Assembly (NCBI RefSeq): GCF_963675165.1
Contig: NC_087389.1
Coordinates: forward strand, 2,886,001 to 2,950,000
Direction of reading: 5' to 3'
Length of the DNA: 64,000 nt
From: Halichondria panicea
Taxonomy: Eukaryota; Porifera; Demospongiae; Suberitida; Halichondriidae
This document shows, piece after piece, positions 40,140 through 55,100 of the stretch. The notes under the pieces are model-generated. The model made no database searches, was not told the DNA's origin, and worked only from the letters and a program-made list of their open reading frames with translations. A program made the translations under genes and the position numbers. The stretch's first letter is position 1. Each line of letters opens with the position of its first letter.

Positions 40140-43100
40140 TCAGTGTGGAGAAGAAAACAAAAAGGCGTTTGGTACGTTTGTCACAGCAAACTGATAGCCA
40201 CCAGCCAGTTCAATTTGTCGAGATTCTGTGCGAGAGTGAAGAGAACAATACAAATATACCGTCACTGAATAATGGAAATCTATAATGTGAATGAAAGCAC
40301 CGCGGGTGCTGATGCCTCGGTGAATGTGTCACACATGTACACTAGCTATTGCTCGAACAGTGGGAAATGATCGAATGATTGCTGCTAAAAAGGATGCCAA
40401 AAGTACAAAGTCTCAGTATAATGGCCTTGCAGCTACCAATAGCTAGCGTTCTAGTGCAGAGCTAACTACTAAGTAGAGTAGCAACACTCCATGGACAAAT
40501 TTTGCTACAAACTATTCTGAAAAGGCTGCAATGGCATTCCAAATATAGGCATAACTTGAGAACAAGCCATTATTAATTTTTGCAAATTAAAATCCAAGAA
40601 AATGTGACTAGAAACTCTTACTTGTAGTTCATTGACTTGAGCAGCTGTAGCAATTAATCTACACATGCAGACACACACACAGACAGGCAGACACCACACA
40701 AATACACTACCGTAAACCTTGCGCATGCGTACACCGAGGCATACTAACAAAGATTCAATCATAATAATCCTACCATTGGCAACTTTTCTTTGCTCTGCAT
40801 ATAATATCACTTTCTGTAACTTTTCAGTCTCAACCGGTGAGAGTGAGCCAGTTAGGAGTGTATATACTTCCTGATTAGTTGCTGCCAAACCTGCATCAGC
40901 AAAACATAATAGATGGCCAATTATAATTTATTAATTACACCTTCTAACAATCCCTTGAATGTTGTAAACTCATCCACAGCGTCGTCATCAATTACAGTCT
41001 CGTAGTCAATTTCCATCATAGTCTGCGGCATATCGTCACTGCTAGCTATCGATAAATCCTCTCCGTTCATTTCAGACGCCTGCGTATAAGAAATCCTTTC
41101 ACTAGAGTAAAATCGCAAAATGTATACTCGCAGATAATTGGAAAAGGCAATGAATCTCATTAAAACCATGTGCGAGTAATTAGAAACACTATGAATTTCA
41201 TAACTTGAGCTGAATTTAGTACTGCCCTTTGCAGCTCACTTGGAAGTTTAGGGCAAATGGTAAATTGCAAAAAACCACTTGAGATAAGTGTAACAGTTTA
41301 CATAAGTAAACCACAATACTATAGAACAAGGGACAAAGTTTAAATTTTGGAATAGACCAGATCTTTATGTTTTGTTGTTGTAGTTTTTCACGCTATTTGT
41401 TGTAGCTCACATAAGCTCACGTGAAGTTTTGGCAAACAGTATTACAGTACTGTAAAATGCAAAAAAACCACTTGAGGTAAATGTAACAGTTTACAGCTAA
41501 ACCACAACTTGGCCAAATCTCTATCTACAAGTACTCAGTTTGGGCTGTAGGAGTAGCTTGATTACGACATAAACTGCCTGCATGTTCGTCTAGCTATTTT
41601 TTAAATTGTTGACTGAGAAACAGCCTGCTGCTGAACCAGTCTCCAATTCTCTGCCACAATGACACAGTACGCCACTTAACTCCTCTTGATAAGGATTTAA
41701 TTTAGTTTTTCATGGTTACCCAACCAGTAGTTTATGCTGAATACTGTACTAGAGATCTATATATCCACATAAAGATCTGAATCCAAAATTTTAACTTTGT
41801 CCCTTGTTCTATAGTATTGTGGTTTACTTGTGTAAACTGTTACACTTATCTCAAGTGGTTTTTTGCAATTGACTATTTGCTCCAAACTTTCAAGTGAGCT
41901 GCAAAGGGCAGTACCAGCTAAACAGTGAAATCGCAGACAAATCTACCTGTGAAAATATGTCACCTCAAGGTTACGGTCAACCGTTTGCTCATTAATTATT
42001 CATGAGCTAGATCTAGTGATCTTTTCCAGCTGGAAGTCCAGCTGAAACGCAGTAGTCATTTCATGGCTCGAATACTATAAAGCTTAGGTACAGTCTACTG
42101 TAGCTTCACTATAATTATGCAGGGCGGGTCGAAGTGATATTTCGAAAAAAGGCTACTGAAAGCTCACAAGAGGCTGTTTTCCTTGACTCTGGCCGCCATT
42201 TTAAGTGGAGTTAGCCTATTTTGTGAGAGTTTATTGGCCTGAAAAGAAAAAAACGCTTCGACTCGCCCTCCAGAATGGTAAGAAGCATCATATAAGAGCA
42301 AGAACACAGAGCTAGAAGTGTTTTTGGAAGTTTAAAATGACTACTAGTTTGTGTTGTCTCTAGTACCTTGATGATCGCTCAGAGCTTCCACTGGAAAATG
42401 TTTTGAAGACTGATACTTGTCATACAGGATGATACACCAATATATTTATCTTGTATGTGCTTCAAACTTTTATCATGGCATGTATAGTTTCACAAAAATC
42501 ATTATAAGAAATCATGAAGATTCATGAGCAAACTGTTTACCACAACCTTAATGTACTTAGTAGGAGTGCTCAACACTGTACAGTGCGAAATTTTCGCGGA
42601 TTTCGTGGGTTAGCAATCCTACACGAAAATTGTTAGAATTATCTGCTATAAAGGCGTGGCTTCCGGTAAGCGAACATTGTGCAACGAAATGTTTTTAGAG
42701 GCCATTCCCACGAAATAATTATAAGTGCCTCGGAAATTTCACGCTATACGATGCATGTATACTGAATTGTTAATTATTAGTTCTGTAGACTCTGCAAGCA
42801 CTATAATTATACTTCCCGCTGGATAAAATATTCGTGGTTGAACACTGGACCACGAATATTTTACCGACGAATGAGCGATACTTTTACCTGCAGTGTAAGC
42901 AAGCAACCACAAAAATAAGATCCACGAACTGACTAAATATTGCTCAACCACGAATATTTTGCCCCCCGAAAATTACCCGCTATAGGGTAGATTGGGGCAA
43001 GCACAGTTTTCCCAAGATTTATTAACCATCGACACACGGTTGGCCCGAGGTTAATAGCAGTGTGCCAGAGTGTTTGTCTATCTTGTACATGCATCTGGCT

Positions 43101-46100
43101 GCCAACGATTACATTCCTAACAACGTAAGAGGAAGGTGGAACATTTTCTATTTTCGCATTTTTCTGCTTCTTCTTCATGAATTTTACATGGGCCATGAGC
43201 TCAAAACAATAGCTTGTGTTTTGGAAGGGATCCAAAAGGGTTTGATCTGGAGCAGAAGTAACAGTGAAGCAATTGGAACTATGTATGAACCCAGAACAAC
43301 ATATGAAACAATTTTAGTACAAAACGAGCAGCGGAACGGTACGTTGAGGAAGTGATCTCAATTGCATCTATATGTAAGCACCACATACCTTTTTAGCCAG
43401 TTGCTTTAGGTATTCATCAGCTTCATCATCGACATCGTCTTCTTCACTGTCTAGCTCTTTGTTGTCTTCCTCATCATCTCCTAATTCCACTTCATCTTCC
43501 CCACAATTATCCTCCTCTGTATCGGCTGCTATTTCTGCATTTTAAAATGCAAGGACAAGTTTGAGACAGATACAAACTTTGTTGCATACGTATACGCCCA
43601 TTAATTCCTGCCACGCACTAACGTTTGTAAGCCTCTACTAGTCCCTCCATTTGAACAACAATAGCTGGAACAATTTTTGGAGCCAGAGCAACGAACACGT
43701 CAGGTCGCAGAGGAGCTTGAAGCAGTGAGCAAAATCCTAGCACTGACACTTTCCGATCATGGACCCTGCGAATCAATGTGTGATGTGGATACTTATGACT
43801 AGATATAAACTCAGTAGACATAACTAGTAAAAACTGCGTGCAATGTGAAAGTTGCTAGGATTGGCACCATGCAGTGAAGCACCAAAAAGCATGGAAAGAA
43901 GCAAGAACCTGTACGTCAATCCATTACAGCGTTATATTCATATGCACATTCTTTTGGGGGGAAATTTTCCTTGTTAACTAGAGAAAGTTGAAGGTGTGAG
44001 TGTTGTGTATATATCTTGACAGTTTTGATATGGATGATGCATGCACGCAAATAATTATTTATGACATACAGTACAAAATGCAAATACTGTATAGCGGGTA
44101 ATTTTCGTTGGTGCAAATTTTCGAATGAACCGTCTGGCTAAATATTTCGTATAATCTATTGCGGTAGAATCAATATGAAAAATACAAATTTACGAAAATA
44201 AGGTAGCCAATACTTGTACAACGAGAAAGAAGCTTTAGATTGCAATTCCATAAATCAATCCAAGAGAACGTGCCTATAGACTCTGGTTCCTTTACAAAGC
44301 TTACTGTATTGAACAGCTTGCAGTCCCAATTTCAAGTGCATGGTAAGTCCTATGGTACACAGTGCGGAGACCTGCTTGCTGAAAAGAAAATGAACTTTGC
44401 AGCACTGCTGCGTACAAAATGAACATGCCCAGTCACAGCTGGCCATGAGTTACATTGAACCGCATAAAAATGGCGAAAGTTTCTAGGTAAGCTTGAGAAG
44501 TCATCTACCTCAGGCAAATCTGAAGAAATCGCTTTATAATTCAGGTTCAAGTTGTAGTTGTTTGGGAAATTGGGTAGAGAATGTCCTAATTATAATAAAT
44601 GTACCTTACAAAGATAAACTGTTCCTCGAAAAACATACTCATTCATTTCTTTAGTAAGTCAGACAAAATGCGATGAAATGCATTAATGCAGTTTACATAA
44701 TAGTATATCATTGTGGCTTACTGGTATACCAGGATCTCAAGAAAAAGAAGTAAGTTCGTTCAACCTTTGTGGAAAACCTATCAGTTTCACTTGCCACTGG
44801 ATTATGGGTTTTTAACGGTGTGGGATGAGCGCGGATGCGCATTACATACAGGAATAATTATTAAAGGGTGTGTCTGCAAAGAGATTAAGTTCACAAATGG
44901 CTACTATAGGTAGCTGCTTAATAGATATTTTCTGACTCTTGTAGCTAACAAAAAGCTAGCGCTTTAGTGAAAGGCTAACTCATATGTTGAATAGAAAGTT
45001 TGTGCGAAAGGATGATGTTATGAAAGATTCTAAAGAGACTACAACAGCCTCCACTGTGAGCCAAACTAGCCATAACTCAAGAAAGAAGCTTTAGTTTGCT
45101 AATCCACGAATCAAAATCCAAGAGAACGTGGCTAGAAGCCTATATAAGCTGTTAGCATTGCAACCATTGAGCAGTTACAGCTGGAACAGACACACAGACA
45201 CAGCTTTACCGTATCCCTCGTGCGGCTACGCCTCGAGGCATAATTACAGATATACATACCCCATGAAGAGCTCGGCATCTTTAAGCCATTGGGTCAGAAA
45301 TTGTGTAGATATTGACGCTGAGCTGTCAGGGAAATGAGTCTTTTCCAACAAATCAATAGTGAGAGGGGCGTTCAAATACAGACTGGCGATGACCTGCATG
45401 TGGGTAGATAACGACAAAATAGTACAAACACATAAATAGTCATAAATGTAGAAACTGTGTATACAACAGCCTAAAAAACAGCAAAGTATAACGTTTACAA
45501 AGAAGTGAACATACCACTTGCAGACACATAGTTCGCAGCTCAGGAGTCCTGCTTTCCTGAGTCAGCCTCTCCAATACAATAGCCAAGATATTGGGTATGT
45601 ACTGGGGAAAAGTGAGGTTTACTGTAATTAGGGTGTCATACAGGGGAAAGGGGGATACCCCCCTTTTTTGCATTCAGGTACTAGTTGTATGACTGAGTGT
45701 CCATAGCTGGCCATTTTACATACTATAACAGGGTATTGAAATAACAGTTGACCTTTTTTTAGCAAAATGTTCTACTTATTTCCCCCCTCTACTTCAAAAT
45801 CCTGTATGACACCCTGATAATGTATGCAGTCCAGTCAATACATACGCGATCATGTATGTGTAAATGTGCTTTACAGCACTATATATAAGACTTGAGAGTA
45901 GGTAACCAATCTCACGATCGTACACAAAAGCTTACTGGTTCTATTCTCCCCTGTGTTTGCAGAACCAGAACCTCTAACAGCTTGCATGCATGTTGTTGAG
46001 GCAGCTCCCCAGAATCAGTAGACAGAACCTACATACGAATCATACAACTTGTACTGAGACACTCTCATGCAGCTACACCATATCAGTCACAACAAGACAG

Positions 46101-49100
46101 TCACTGTACCTACAGGCGTTCCTAACTATCATGACATAACGGTTTACAATACAAAATCCATGACAAAAATTGCACCCACAGACTTGCACATGGTGATGAC
46201 TACTTCCACGTGCTTGGGATTGGACAGAAATGTCTCGATATCAACCTTGACATAGTTGTACAGAACTGGCATCATATCTGCCATGTATGCAAAGACAATG
46301 ATTGATGATTGCATGCATGGGGTGATAAAAATGCCAACATGCATTCACATTACTGGGAAAAGGTGATAACAAGAGTGCATGTACTTTTGTAGCCTCGATC
46401 CCAGGCCAATTTATCTGGGCGTGGCAGGAACCGGAAACAAAAGCAGAGATTCTTCACATTTTGTTTCCTGTCATATTTCCCCGTATAGTTTAATACCGTA
46501 ATTTAACTTCGTGTATGCTCTCAAATACTAAATACATTATCTAGCTACCGCAAGTTTAAGTTGTTCAGATTAACGTATGCATTGTCTTGCTGAAGCAAGA
46601 AGGTCTCACTCTCATTGCAAAACAGGCCCAGCTCTTCAGAAGGAAGAAACGTCTTTGTCTGGTTTTCAACATGGTATGGCAAGTCTCTTTGCTATCAATT
46701 GCTGCCCTTTGTGATGGGCTACAAGCTAGTAGGTAGTACAACACTGCCGGCCCTTGTCAACAGGTGTGTTGTTCTTGCAAAATCTCTCTGCTTTTATTTT
46801 TTGGTTCCTAACCACGCCCAGATACAATCAACACTAGGCCTAGCGTTATTTTAGAGACAACTTGGCTGGAAACGAGGCTAGTACTTCTCGTGATAACTAG
46901 AGTCAGGTGCTTGGTTACCAGAAAGGGGACAACATTATGTAAGTGAGTTGCAGTCCACTTAAAATGAACAAGTTGTACGGTTATTCAATACTTACCTGAG
47001 AAATAGTCGAAACCATCTCTAGTGAACATGTCATACAGTATTGCTAGCATAGACCATGCCTGAGGAGATATGGACACCGAGGTGAACAAATCCAGTAGTG
47101 CTAGAACCTCATCATAGAAGTCTACAATGGGGCACAAACAGTAAAGATTAACTATAATATGTACTAGACAACAAAAGCATGCAAAGTTAAACTAAAATGT
47201 AGTTTGCTATAGAAATGGCCATGAAAAAAGAACCAAAACACATAGAAACAAGCAAGTAACGTTTATAGTATTTTCTTTACAACGCCATGTTACATACATG
47301 TATTCAAGTCTCAGCTTGTATCTGTGCCATTCAATGTCTTAATGGATTTTGATCAGTGCAGGCACATGCAAAAGACAATTAACAACTGAATATGTAGCAG
47401 GCCAGATTAAGAGTGAACAGTGATTGAAGAAAGTTAGTAAAAAGCTACATAACAGACGCAGTAAACTTATCGATCAGCGTAAGAAATGCATAGTTTACAG
47501 CACACAACTACACTTGAAAGATAAATTAATATCACCAAGATAGTAAATTGCATGCGGGTTTCGTAATTATTATCAGAATTGAACTGTAGAAGCAAGCACA
47601 AAACGAATAAATGACTAGTTCCACTAGCTTTATTTAACCACTCACCAATTAGCAATTCTCTGCATTGTGAATATTTTCAAATTACAGATTACCATAGAAC
47701 ATCCATAAATTGGGGTGCACTCGACCATGCGAGATGATCTCGTACACATGCAGATTCTAATTAACAGATACTAGAATTCAGCAACAAATGCCATCAGAAC
47801 GCATTGCGTATAATTAAAACACGTTGGCTAGCTAAAGTGTGTTATAAGGATTTATTACTGATCACAAAGCTGAAAACCCTAGTTTTCAGACAATAAAAAG
47901 CTACCTACATGTAGCAGCTTCAAGCACTTTTGAGATGGCTGGATGACGATAATGAATCACGAGTATTAGAAAAGTGCACAATAACAATTTATTGCACACT
48001 TAACTGTGCAATAAGTCTCATTTAAAGTACAGTCACATGACTGGATTTTATGGATGTCATTGGCTTGTTTTGAAAATTAACAGCAGAACAGTTATATTTA
48101 CCTAATACTCCATTCTGGAAGATGGTTGCAATGAGTTGAATTGTTGTGGCTTCAAGTTGCTTCATTATCTAGAGAAAAGTGCAAATGGATCACACACATT
48201 CAACAAATAAACTATGATTTTTAGTGGGCAACAGGAGATATTAATAGGTTAGAATTCTTGCCCGAGGGGAGTAGCCTTGAGAGGGCTCGAGTTGTATTAC
48301 CTGTATAACACGGTGGTATGACCTAATAACCCACTTGTTGTAGTACATTGTTTCACTAGGAAACGTCCATGGTTACAATGTAGTTTAACAATTAGTTAAA
48401 GAGAGGAGTAAGTCATATTGATAGAGGGCATAGCCTCTGGTCATGTGCACACCTACCATGTACCATACATACCATAGACACTATTGTACACGTGCGAATT
48501 TACAGCTGTTGCTAAGCCAGAGCCTAAATGGACTGTTCAATTTTTGTGCCTTCCATTCATTGGTTAGGATCTATAACCACCTCTTTCCATCCTAAAATGT
48601 CGATTACCGGTGAGGGCCCCCAACACTTACTTGCTTAATGATAATCGCAGAGACGCCTCTCTCAGTACTTTCCTAATACCGTATTACTACAATAATTATT
48701 TTGCAGATGAAAAATCTTTGCGAATGAGCCAAATCAGCAGAAAATTTGACCCTTTGCAATCCAGTAGGTTTTGCGGATTTTATTGTTGCGAATTAATCGA
48801 CCATCGTAAAGTTCGCAAATGTTTCATCCTAGTAATACGGTATCTATAATAATTTCAAGTCACGTGACCTCTAACTGTGACAGAGATGAGGGGCATGTGC
48901 CAAAATATGATAGCAATCTCCTGGTGCCGGATAAGATGCATTAGCTACTGCAATAAAATTAGTTAAGATCAGAGCGTCTGATTGTTTCTGATTGTTTCAT
49001 GAGTTTTCTGTGTTAAATCTACTAGCGCTGAGGCTGACATTTTTTCACAAACTAAGCTTAAAAGTGATAATTTCTGTATCGGTTTGTCATTCTAAATTGG

Positions 49101-52100
49101 TATGCTTGGTAGCTAGCTACTGGAATTATGTTTTTACTGGCACCTTCGCTGTCAAGATTTTTACATGTCGGTGTATCCTGATATTTTTTCGTACTTTTAA
49201 GCTATATTTCTCAGCTTTTCTTGGTTTCTATCACATTTCTAACAAAGCTTACTATGTTTTTGAGCCTTTTCTGGTGTTCCAAGGTTTATATCTTTTTACA
49301 ATGGGAAAAACTTTTTTTGTATAATTATGACAAGTATGACAGATTATGAGGACCCAACTCAACTCAATAGATCGACGTTAAAATATTCATACATGAAAAC
49401 ACTAGTACAGACATGCATGAATAGTGAGGTCATTTTTTTATTTTATGTGGCAGTCAAAACACTGTTAGCTGTTGAACTGATACAGTAGTGTACCTTTGTA
49501 CATATAAATATACATGAAATGCAGCAGAGAAAATTAAGTACTTTATTAACACGTTTTATTAGTTGATAGATCAATTAAACAGATCTTCTTCGCAAGAAAG
49601 AGGTGATAATTCATCAGATGTATCTGTAGAATCGTTTGGTACCCAGTTCACAGAAGAAGTGCTAGGTGGTGAGGATTGAGGGTCAAATAACCCATTCCGA
49701 GGTGGTAGTGGGGGAGGGATGCTATCTTCAGAAGGATCATCCTCATCAGTGGGTGAGTCTCCAAGCTGGGGTCCAGGAACTGATCCTGGAGAGGGCCGAG
49801 AGCTTGGCTCAGAGGAGACAGAGTACGATTGATTCATTTGGGTTTGAAACTTTTGTGATACACTGGGCAAGGGGAGAGGAGGTAGAGGTCGTCTGGAACG
49901 AATACTGTTTTTACGATCGTTCTGATAAACTTCTTTTGGATTATCTCCAGTAACGGCATTTTGGATATCTGAAACTTCAGCAGCCAAGTGGGCACAGTCT
50001 CTCTGCAGACTAGCACACACTTTCTCTAAACGATTGCAGAAGCTACGAAGTTCTTTGTTTTCTACTTGGACAGAGAGAGTGAAGGTTGACAGGAGGCTTA
50101 TGTGTGTAGACATTGCAGTTGTCATGTGACGTGACTGCTCCGTAACACGGAACTCTTCACCGCAGCCGGCATAACGAAACTCGCAAGTGGCAGTTCGAAA
50201 TGGACATTCGAGCTCGAGGTGACTTTTAACACTAGCACGCTCAATTCCCGGCATTTTGCATCCATTTGGACAGCTCACATGATATTTGTGGCAGATACTG
50301 TAGTGTACAGTTGTGAGCTGATCAAAAGATTCCTTCAACCCACAATATTTGCACGAAGTGTCTCTTCTTTTGCAACTGCTTTGTAGGTGAGCCTTCATGG
50401 AACCTCTTGAAACAATAGATCCGCATCCACTCACACACTGCACGGGGATCACACGGCAGGTGGTGTCAGGACACTCAGCCTCTCCCCACATGAGATGGTC
50501 ATCCAGCACATCCAGCCTTCCAGTCCACCTGCAACCACTTTTGCGCATGGGGCAGTATACCTTCAAACCATCGACACTCGCCTTCAAAGTGGAGTCAGTT
50601 GTATCTGAGATCACGATAAAATCTTTCTCAGAACAATCAGGGCATGGTCTATCCATTTGCTTGATTCTCCCTATACACTCTTGGCAGTAGTGCGCCTGGC
50701 AGCAATTTACATGGCAGGGGAACTTGAACAGCTCATTACAGAGTGAGCACAGGTAGTTGGGCGGCACAGAGCTCACAAACGCCACCTTGAAATGTGCTAC
50801 ATTCTTCTTCTCTTTTCTACTCCCCTCCACTAAGTTGCTAATCATGATGGGCACTAACTTTGTGATATTGCTTTGTGATATTGAGAGCTCTATATACTTT
50901 GTAAGAGAGCTATATCCTATGAACTATTTGCTTCAGTTAGACTACTTGCTAATATTTCCAGCTAATGAAACAAGAGAGAAGCCACCACAGTATTAGCATG
51001 CCCAACAACAACAAAATGCTGGCACGAACACATCACTGTAAGCTCCAATTACTACAACACACGTTCTATGTGAAACTAGAGACAACTAGTGCTTTGCACA
51101 GAGCAGAGCTATATGGCTTTGTGTGTAAACCAATGCCAACTCATCAAATACCTAGAAGTGGATAATGTGACTATGCAATGTGATACACTTAGAGGGGTGT
51201 ACACCACATCACCAAGTGTTATACAAATGTATATTTTGAACTTTGATGTGCACTGGTCAGTGAATGGCTGAATGCCCCCTGATATAACTTACAGTATTAT
51301 AACTAAAAACCATGCAGACATTATCAATGCTAACATATAGCACCAGCAACGTAGCAGGTACCAATATTAGGTAATTCATGAAGATCATGCGATCCAATAG
51401 CCTTTAATGCCGAGCGTCTTAGCGCGAAGCAACTAATACTGCATCTCAGAAAAATTTTTTTTGGATGTATGTATGCATATACAGTAGGCTCTCGTTCATC
51501 CGGTCACCCTTGAGACAGTGCAGCTTGGCTGGAATAGTGAGGTGGCTGTATTTCAGAAAATAATCGGGCTAAAAATCGACCTTACCTCAAATCTAATCTT
51601 GCGGTTCGATCTGCCTCGAGGATAATGAAGGATAATGAATCATTCTGCTCTCTATTTAACCACAAAATCACACCCAAAACGTCATATCCGGCCGTAATAA
51701 AAGTAAATTACATTGAAAACCTTAGTTTGGGGCAGCCAGTACTGGCCAGTATACGGAATATCGAGTGGCCGCACTTCAGGGTGAGTTTTGTGCAGTAAAC
51801 ATCTAGCTAGAAATTCGTGCCAAACCAAATGGCCGTACTTCAGAGAGCCGGAATAGCAAGGGTCTACTGTATATATGTATAAAATTATACTGTATATGCT
51901 TGATCAGAGGCCGCGGCTACTAGATGTTTAATTTTGCTGACAGAGGAGGTTACAATTCGAGAGAGGCCATTGTTCAAGAGCGGTGTTTATTAGCCCCAGC
52001 TAATTCAACTTTAGTTTGTCATCAAAAGTTCTTTTCACCTGCATAAACTCGAACTCTGCCATGAGAAAGTCTTTGTGAAGCACTTAACAAGCTTCTACCT

Positions 52101-55100
52101 AGCTACATGTAGCTAGCTGCTAGTATTAATATGGCTGCCACGTGCAGAAAGTTCACTGAGACTGCTATTTGAGAGCGGCTACTAAATGTTTGCAAAGGAG
52201 GCTACTATTTGAGAGTGGCCTCTGATCAAACATTATTATACAGTATGTATGTATGTATGTTGTATACATGTACTGTATTTACTTGAACAAACGCCCGGGC
52301 GTTTATTTCAGATCGAAGTCTTTGGAGGGGGCGTTTAATCCAGGAGGGCGTTTATTGTTATGTCTCCTCCAAAACTCTTGCACAGCAGCAGTTACTGTGC
52401 TCTTCTTGGGCTGCTGTCTCAGCTTAAATCTATTTCTCAGCTTAAATTTAAGCCATATAGAAGTGCCCTCTGTGTCGGTATCTCTCTCTCTGCCATCGAT
52501 GCATCGTAAAAAAGTTTTTTATTCTATGCTGCCACGCTTGCAACTGGTTCCACGTGCTATTTCAGCTCCACCCACAGTGCCACGCCCCATACATGGGCGA
52601 TTATTTAAGATGGGCGTTTATTGACAAAGACAGAGCTTTTACCCTGGGCGTTTAAACGAGATGGGCGTTTAATCAAGTAAATACGGTATGTATTTATGTA
52701 TTTACTTGATTAAACACCCGGGCGTTTATTTCCTAGCAACATCTGTAGAGGGGGCGTTTAAACAAGATGGTCGCTTATTCGAAACGGGCGTTTATTGTTA
52801 TGTCTACTTCAAACTCTTGCACAGCAGCAGTTATTATGCTATTCTTGGCTGCTGCCACAGCTCTCGGCTTAAATCTTTAGTCGTAGGAGTGGTGTTTCTC
52901 CTTCTGTGTTGGTATCTTTCTCTTTGGCCATCATAAATAGTATCTATTATTCTATGCTGCCATGTTTGCAACTCAGTGCTTGTAACTGGTTCCACACGTT
53001 ACTTCAGCTCCGCGTCCCATACATGGGCGATTATTTAAGATGGACGTTTACAGAGCTTTACATGGGCGAGATGGGCGTTTAATACGGTATGTATGTACTG
53101 TATGTCACGCTCAGAATCGAATGTCACGATTTAGGAATGCGGAATTGGGTGTGGCTACGCAGGAATGCACTCATGGCTGCCATAGATCCTGTATCATGTA
53201 CGCTGTAGCTATACAAGAGTCTCACCATGAACGAAGCTAACAAAGACACTACTACTCTTGGAAAGAGTTCTAGAGAGACTGATTCTAACCAATAATGTAA
53301 TTGCTAGATCTATACGCATCCAAATCTCATTCTCTATACTCTCTAGCAAGTCTACTCTCCTTCTTTCTCCTAAAATTGTACTTAATACAACTCTGCGCGA
53401 GGCTGTTCATGTGTGTGCGTATACCTAGTATTTACATGTGCATGCGGCTACTCCTTATTCATGAAGGTGGTCACTTCTGCTGCAACTATTGCCACAGTGC
53501 TTGATCTATTTACGAGATATTGCATGAAAATGTGATTCTTAGAACACTACAGCCCAAAGAAGACAAGCAGTTAAGAAGTATATCCAACCTTCAGTGAGCA
53601 AGGTACATGCTATTTGCAACAAATCGCCACTTGAACAGTAGGATTTGTTGCAAATAGCCACTCTTACCTAGCTCACCGAAGATTAGATTTAATTTCTCCA
53701 CTGCGTCCATCTTCGGGTTGTACGTGTAGCTCCTGCTCTAAACATAAATTAATGTTGTTGATAATCTCTTTTGCACAGTACATGTATATTTATGCAGTAC
53801 GTATAAACATGAATGCGGTTGCAACAAAATTGACTGGATAGTAATTAAGTACATGTAGGAATGGCAGCAGGTACCTCTGTCCTGCAGAAACTTGACACAC
53901 CATGCAAGTACATGTAACTATGCTGAGAAACCACTTGAAATGTACCTTGTACTTAAGACTAATAGGTACACTCTAGTGAATCTCCTACATGTACCTGTAG
54001 CTCGTTGAACGAAGCCTTGACTAAGGTCTGCACAGCACTGAGCAGACCAAGTGCGGTGAGTGCTTTGTAGCTGTCTTCGTCGGTGCTCTGGCCATGAGGG
54101 TCCACTATCTCAGTAAATGTTCCCACCTGTGGAGGAGTGTATTTGCAATTAACTTAAAGGAAACCCTTGTGCACACTAGTTAGGGGTGTACGTACAGTAC
54201 AAGCAAGTACTTGCTCACCAGACTGGCGCAGAGGCTGACTGCAACATCTCCTATTTGGTCAGAATAGGTCTCAATAAGCTCTTCCATGACACCTGTTAAC
54301 TCGTCATTCTCAGTCTCACGAATCACAACCAGCAGCTCCTAAAAAGCAGCACACAATAAGGTGAGTAATTAATATCTTAGTTGGATTTATAATCATGGAA
54401 CAACTAGAAAGATTGCAACACCGAGACCAAAGCTTCTGATACTTTGGGTATCATGATACAATACAGCTACCTATAAAACGAGTGCTGAAAGTTGCGCTGT
54501 GCTAATGCCTCTCGCCATGTTATGCTTTCAGTCAAAAGTACTAGAGTGTTATAATAGGGGGAATTTTTGCATTAAAATTTGCATTTGAATTTCATACAAA
54601 GAAAGTGATTATAATCTGAAGGAAAAAAGACTTGTGTACATCATCTATTGTACATGTATATCATATCATTGTAGTGTTTTGTGGCTTACCAGGACCTCAA
54701 GAAAGATGAAGATTGATTCTGCCAGGATCTAGATTGTCTCATACATGGGGATGAGTGCGCATGCGCATTAGATCCACAGGAATAAGGGGTGTGTCTACAA
54801 GAGGTCAAGTTCACAAAATTAATGGCTACTAAACTAGCTGCTTTAGCAGTTCTTTTCTGACTCTTGTAGCTAATAAAAAGCTAGCACTTTAGTGCAAGGC
54901 TAACTCATAAGTTGAATAGAAACTTTGTGCGAACAAATGATGCTACGAAAGATTCTAAAGAGACTGCAACAGCCTTCAGTGTGAGTCAAACTAGCCATAA
55001 CTTGAGAAAGAAGCTTTAATTTGCTAATCCACGAATCAAAATCCAAGAGAACGGGGCTAGAAGCCTATATAAGCTGTTAGTTTTCGTCGCATTGCAACCG

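Noticed and set aside
40044-40268. 74-codon plus-strand ORF
   Set aside because: Antisense to the last IPO7 exon (40225-40140), which encodes the conserved GGYQF end.
48992-49324. 110-codon plus-strand ORF rich in F and L
   Set aside because: Low-complexity AT-rich composition, no conserved motif, and it lies in the 3' flank of the nested RING gene.
52253-52936. 123- and 82-codon ORFs
   Set aside because: They lie in two tandem family E MITEs and share repeat-derived peptides.
53668-53737. Possible extra IPO7 exon ([20 protein letters not shown]) with acceptor and donor
   Set aside because: Its phase (0 in, 1 out) does not fit between exon 13 and exon 14, which join directly in phase 0 and align with the family (NELQ then IMKQLEA). 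It has no counterpart in importin-7.
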